Shown here: positions 7,186 through 9,307 of the stretch, piece by piece
How the letters are laid out: the number at the start of each line of letters is the position of its first letter
Position numbering within the stretch: the first letter of the stretch is position 1
Assembly: GCA_945865705.1 (NCBI GenBank)
Contig: CAMBEY010000102.1
Location: 1 to 9,307, forward strand
Length of the DNA: 9,307 nucleotides
Direction: 5' to 3'
Origin: Candidatus Sulfopaludibacter sp. SbA3
GTDB lineage: Bacteria; Acidobacteriota; Terriglobia; 2-12-FULL-54-10
Made by a program: the position numbers and the translations under genes
Notes under the pieces: model-generated
The model's database searches: none
Seen by the model: only the letters and a program-made list of their open reading frames with translations
Told to the model about the DNA's origin: nothing

Positions 7186-7249
7186 GAGCGCCGCGGCCAT
7201 GGGGAACTGATACTACAGCAGGAACATGGGAATTACGGGAAATTTAGTA

Positions 7250-7279
7250 GGCGGGCGGAAATCTATATTTCCGACCGCC
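7250..7279 (-). terminator. Strong hairpin after the receptor stop, possible attenuator or transcript-end stabiliser
   Basis: The arms 7250-7262 and 7267-7279 are inverted copies of 13 bases with one mismatch (7255 opposite 7274), around a four-base loop. On the - strand the hairpin begins six bases after the receptor stop codon. The bases after it on that strand (TACTAAATTT) hold only a short T run, so it is not a textbook intrinsic terminator. It may lower read-through into the three hydrolase-like genes or protect the 3' end of the receptor message. The hairpin itself is clear from the sequence; its role is inferred. Confidence 0.6.
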
Positions 7280-7285
7280 CCATCT

Positions 7286-9307
7286 TCAGAAAGAAAATTT
7301 CAAGCCGAACTGCATTTGCCTGGAAGTGCTGACGGTTCGTATGATTTTCCCGGCGTTGTCAACAGGCGCACCCGTGGCGCCACTGATCGCCTGCCGGACG
7401 GAGGGGATGGCGAAATTGGCCCGATTCAACAGATTAAAGAAGTCCGCTCGAAACTCCAGTCGGCTTCCTTCCTTTGAGCCAACGGGGATGTCCTTGCGCA
7501 GGCTGCTGTCGAATGAGACAAAGCCTGGTCCAAGCAAAACATTGCGCCCCACGATGCCGTAGGTCCCGACGGGCGGGAGGATGAAGCCAGAGGGATCGAA
7601 ATACTGGTCGAGGTTTCCCTCTCTAATCAGGCTTTGGATGCTTCGGCCCACGGCAAAATCAGGCCGCTGAACACTTGCTCGCCCCTGGTCCGGAGCACGC
7701 CGCCCATTCAGCGTAACCAAGAATGGAGTTCCCGAAGATGCCGAAAAGATTCCCGACAGATTCCATCCTCCCAGTACGCCCGACACCACTCCGTGATCCT
7801 TCGGGAACGGGATGGCCCACAATCCATTCAAGACCCAATTGTGTCCCACGTGAATGGCGGAGAGACCACGATCCGCTTTGGTGTTGTGCGGGCGCGAGCT
7901 GGCTCCTTCCTGATAGTCGGTATTGGCGGTGGCCGTGGAGGAGTCATCGATGGTCTTGGACCATGAATAGGAGCTCTGCAGCTGGAAACCCCGATTCAGT
8001 CGTTTCTTGACCTGAAATTGTAGCCCGTTGTAGAACGATTGAGCGTCCGCGTTCCTGGCATCACCCAACCCGGCGTTTAGATTCGGACGCGGCGACCCGG
8101 CGGCGACGAACTCCCGGCCATCTTCACGTATCGTACTGTAGCTGGCGTTGGCCACGCTCGAGCGCCACAGGTGAACTCCGCGACCGCCCAGATAGCCCAG
8201 CGAAACGGACATATCTCCGGGCAGTTCCCGTTCCACGGTCAGATTGAACTTGATCTCATAAGTGGGATTCAAATTGTACTCAATCACTTCAAGCAGGCTC
8301 GCGGGGGTCATTCGCGTGGTCAGAATGCTGGAACCAATGCCCCGCACCTCGGCGATGGTGGAAGCCATATTTCTCAGACCTCCCAGCGGCAGCGGTTCCT
8401 CGATATTCCCGGCGAAAGGCGGGTTCTTCTGGGACATGGATCGATAGTAAAAATTCAGCGTGTCCACGAAGAACAATCCAAATCCACCCCGCACGGCTGT
8501 CTTGCCGTCGCTTTGCGGATCCCAGGCAAAACCAACTCGCGGCGAAATGTTCTTCTTCGAGGGATTATTCCAGAAGGGGACGCCGACATCGTAGTGCGTG
8601 GCGTTCACCCAATCCTTGATGACTGAAACACGCCCCCACTTTTCGCTCGGAGTCGTGAATGGCTCATAGCGAACGCCCAGATTCAGGGTGAGGTTGGGCC
8701 GCCATTTCCAATCGTCCTGCAAATAAAGTCCAATCACGTTCTGGCGGAACGAACGATGCGTCGAGCTACCGGGCACGGATACCGCAAAGGCATTCAACGG
8801 CCCGATATCCTGGATAAAACTGCTCATCGTGGGCCAGTTGAAATCTCCGGTGTCGCCGCCGCCTCCAAAGTTGTGGAACCAATACGCTTCGAGATTTCCG
8901 CCAAACTTCATGGAGTGATTGCCGGGCGTATAGATAAAGCTCTGCGAGAGCTGCCACAGGTTTTGGACGTTGCCGAAGATATTGCGATCCGTCGGTCCCA
9001 GCTCTGTGCCGCCCGTAAAGCCCACCTGAGAAGGAACGGTCTGATTAAAGATGAAGGTTCCGGCTGGGAATTCAACGTTGAGCGCGACATCGGAATTCAA
9101 CACGGTGCGATTGAATGCCAGCCGGCTATTGGAAAGAAATTTCGAATTTACGATGCGGTCATATTGGATGGTGTAGTAACCGGTCTGCGTGGGAACAACG
9201 CCATCGGTTAGCGGAATCGCGTCGGGCCGGCTCTTCTCCGTGTCGTCAAATACAATGCGTCCAAACAGGGTTGCCTTTTCCGACATCACGTAGTCCAGGC
9301 GGCCCAT
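7286..9307 (-). CDS. TonB-dependent receptor, Oar-like, C-terminal part
   Basis: The visible part is 673 residues plus stop. The frame runs open off the right edge, so the methionine at 9307 is probably internal. The missing N-terminus should hold the signal peptide, a carboxypeptidase-regulatory-like domain and most of the plug, since relatives are usually around 1000 residues or more. What is visible is outer-membrane beta-barrel: repeated alternating aromatic strands such as NVIGLYLQDDW, LTLNLGVRYEPF, ISPRVGFAWDP, AVRGGFGLFF, LQSSYSWSKTIDDSS and LGGWNLSGIFSASSGTPF. Then come FRADFFNLLNRANF and a terminal strand ending QFGLKFSF, with a C-terminal Phe as expected for BAM-dependent insertion. 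These phrases are typical of acidobacterial Oar-like receptors. It would import an unknown ligand using TonB energy. The same-strand hydrolase-like genes 113 nt downstream suggest a shared substrate. Confidence 0.9.
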   Translation of the reverse strand: MGRLDYVMSEKATLFGRIVFDDTEKSRPDAIPLTDGVVPTQTGYYTIQYDRIVNSKFLSNSRLAFNRTVLNSDVALNVEFPAGTFIFNQTVPSQVGFTGGTELGPTDRNIFGNVQNLWQLSQSFIYTPGNHSMKFGGNLEAYWFHNFGGGGDTGDFNWPTMSSFIQDIGPLNAFAVSVPGSSTHRSFRQNVIGLYLQDDWKWRPNLTLNLGVRYEPFTTPSEKWGRVSVIKDWVNATHYDVGVPFWNNPSKKNISPRVGFAWDPQSDGKTAVRGGFGLFFVDTLNFYYRSMSQKNPPFAGNIEEPLPLGGLRNMASTIAEVRGIGSSILTTRMTPASLLEVIEYNLNPTYEIKFNLTVERELPGDMSVSLGYLGGRGVHLWRSSVANASYSTIREDGREFVAAGSPRPNLNAGLGDARNADAQSFYNGLQFQVKKRLNRGFQLQSSYSWSKTIDDSSTATANTDYQEGASSRPHNTKADRGLSAIHVGHNWVLNGLWAIPFPKDHGVVSGVLGGWNLSGIFSASSGTPFLVTLNGRRAPDQGRASVQRPDFAVGRSIQSLIREGNLDQYFDPSGFILPPVGTYGIVGRNVLLGPGFVSFDSSLRKDIPVGSKEGSRLEFRADFFNLLNRANFAIPSVRQAISGATGAPVDNAGKIIRTVSTSRQMQFGLKFSF

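Noticed and set aside
7183..7202. Small palindromes CTCGAG, GCCGCGGC and CCATGG as an operator
   Set aside because: They are short restriction-site-like palindromes in a GC-rich leader, with no spacing or repetition suggesting a binding site.
6474..7247. 257-residue + strand reading frame opposite the first hydrolase-like gene
   Set aside because: It is fully antisense to a gene with clear domains and a signal peptide, its translation shows no recognisable motif, and it is best read as a shadow frame.
8171..9211. Two 151-residue + strand frames opposite the receptor gene
   Set aside because: They are antisense to conserved beta-barrel sequence and have no family features of their own.
1..9307. 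CRISPR array, tRNA, rRNA, insertion sequence or phage genes
   Set aside because: No spaced short repeats, RNA gene sequence, transposase or terminal inverted repeats were seen on either strand.

Overview
The window most resembles an Acidobacteriota chromosome (or a close relative). The main clue is the partial outer-membrane receptor on the right. It has the Oar-like TonB-dependent receptor phrases common in that phylum: 'SYSWSKTIDD', 'GGWNLSGIFSASSGTPF', 'FFNLLNRANF', and a C-terminus ending '...QFGLKFSF'. This assignment rests on recognising the family by eye and was not tested by a search. GC content looks moderate, and genes are densely packed with short intergenic gaps.

Layout. Positions 1-150 are a leader with no gene I can support. 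On the + strand a two-gene unit follows: an exported two-domain cupin (151-1158) and an exported protein made of two alpha/beta-hydrolase-like domains (1197-2624). It meets, tail to tail with a 15-nt gap, a - strand cluster read from right to left. That cluster holds the TonB-dependent receptor (7286-9307, N-terminus outside the window), a strong hairpin just past its stop (7250-7279), and three more tandem-domain alpha/beta-hydrolase-like proteins (7172-5679, 5676-4162, 4088-2640).

The main observation concerns the four paralogous two-domain proteins. All have Sec-type signal peptides and all keep the fold markers (a DGW..G.L..P lead-in, a D[WFLY]RG.G.S turn, and the strand before the nucleophile elbow). 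By my hand alignment none of the eight domains keeps a full Ser-Asp-His triad. The nucleophile position is Ala, Gly, Ser, Gly in the N-terminal domains and Thr in all four C-terminal domains. The catalytic-His position is Ile, His, Tyr, His in the N-terminal domains and Arg in all four C-terminal domains. The acidic residue is kept throughout. The replacements are themselves conserved, so they look selected rather than decayed.

Working hypothesis (inference): this is an envelope locus in which the receptor imports a ligand and a family of exported pseudo-hydrolases, or hydrolases with unusual chemistry, binds or processes it, with the bicupin as a possible metal-dependent partner. No regulator, inner-membrane transporter or TonB/ExbBD gene is in the window, so substrate and pathway cannot be named.
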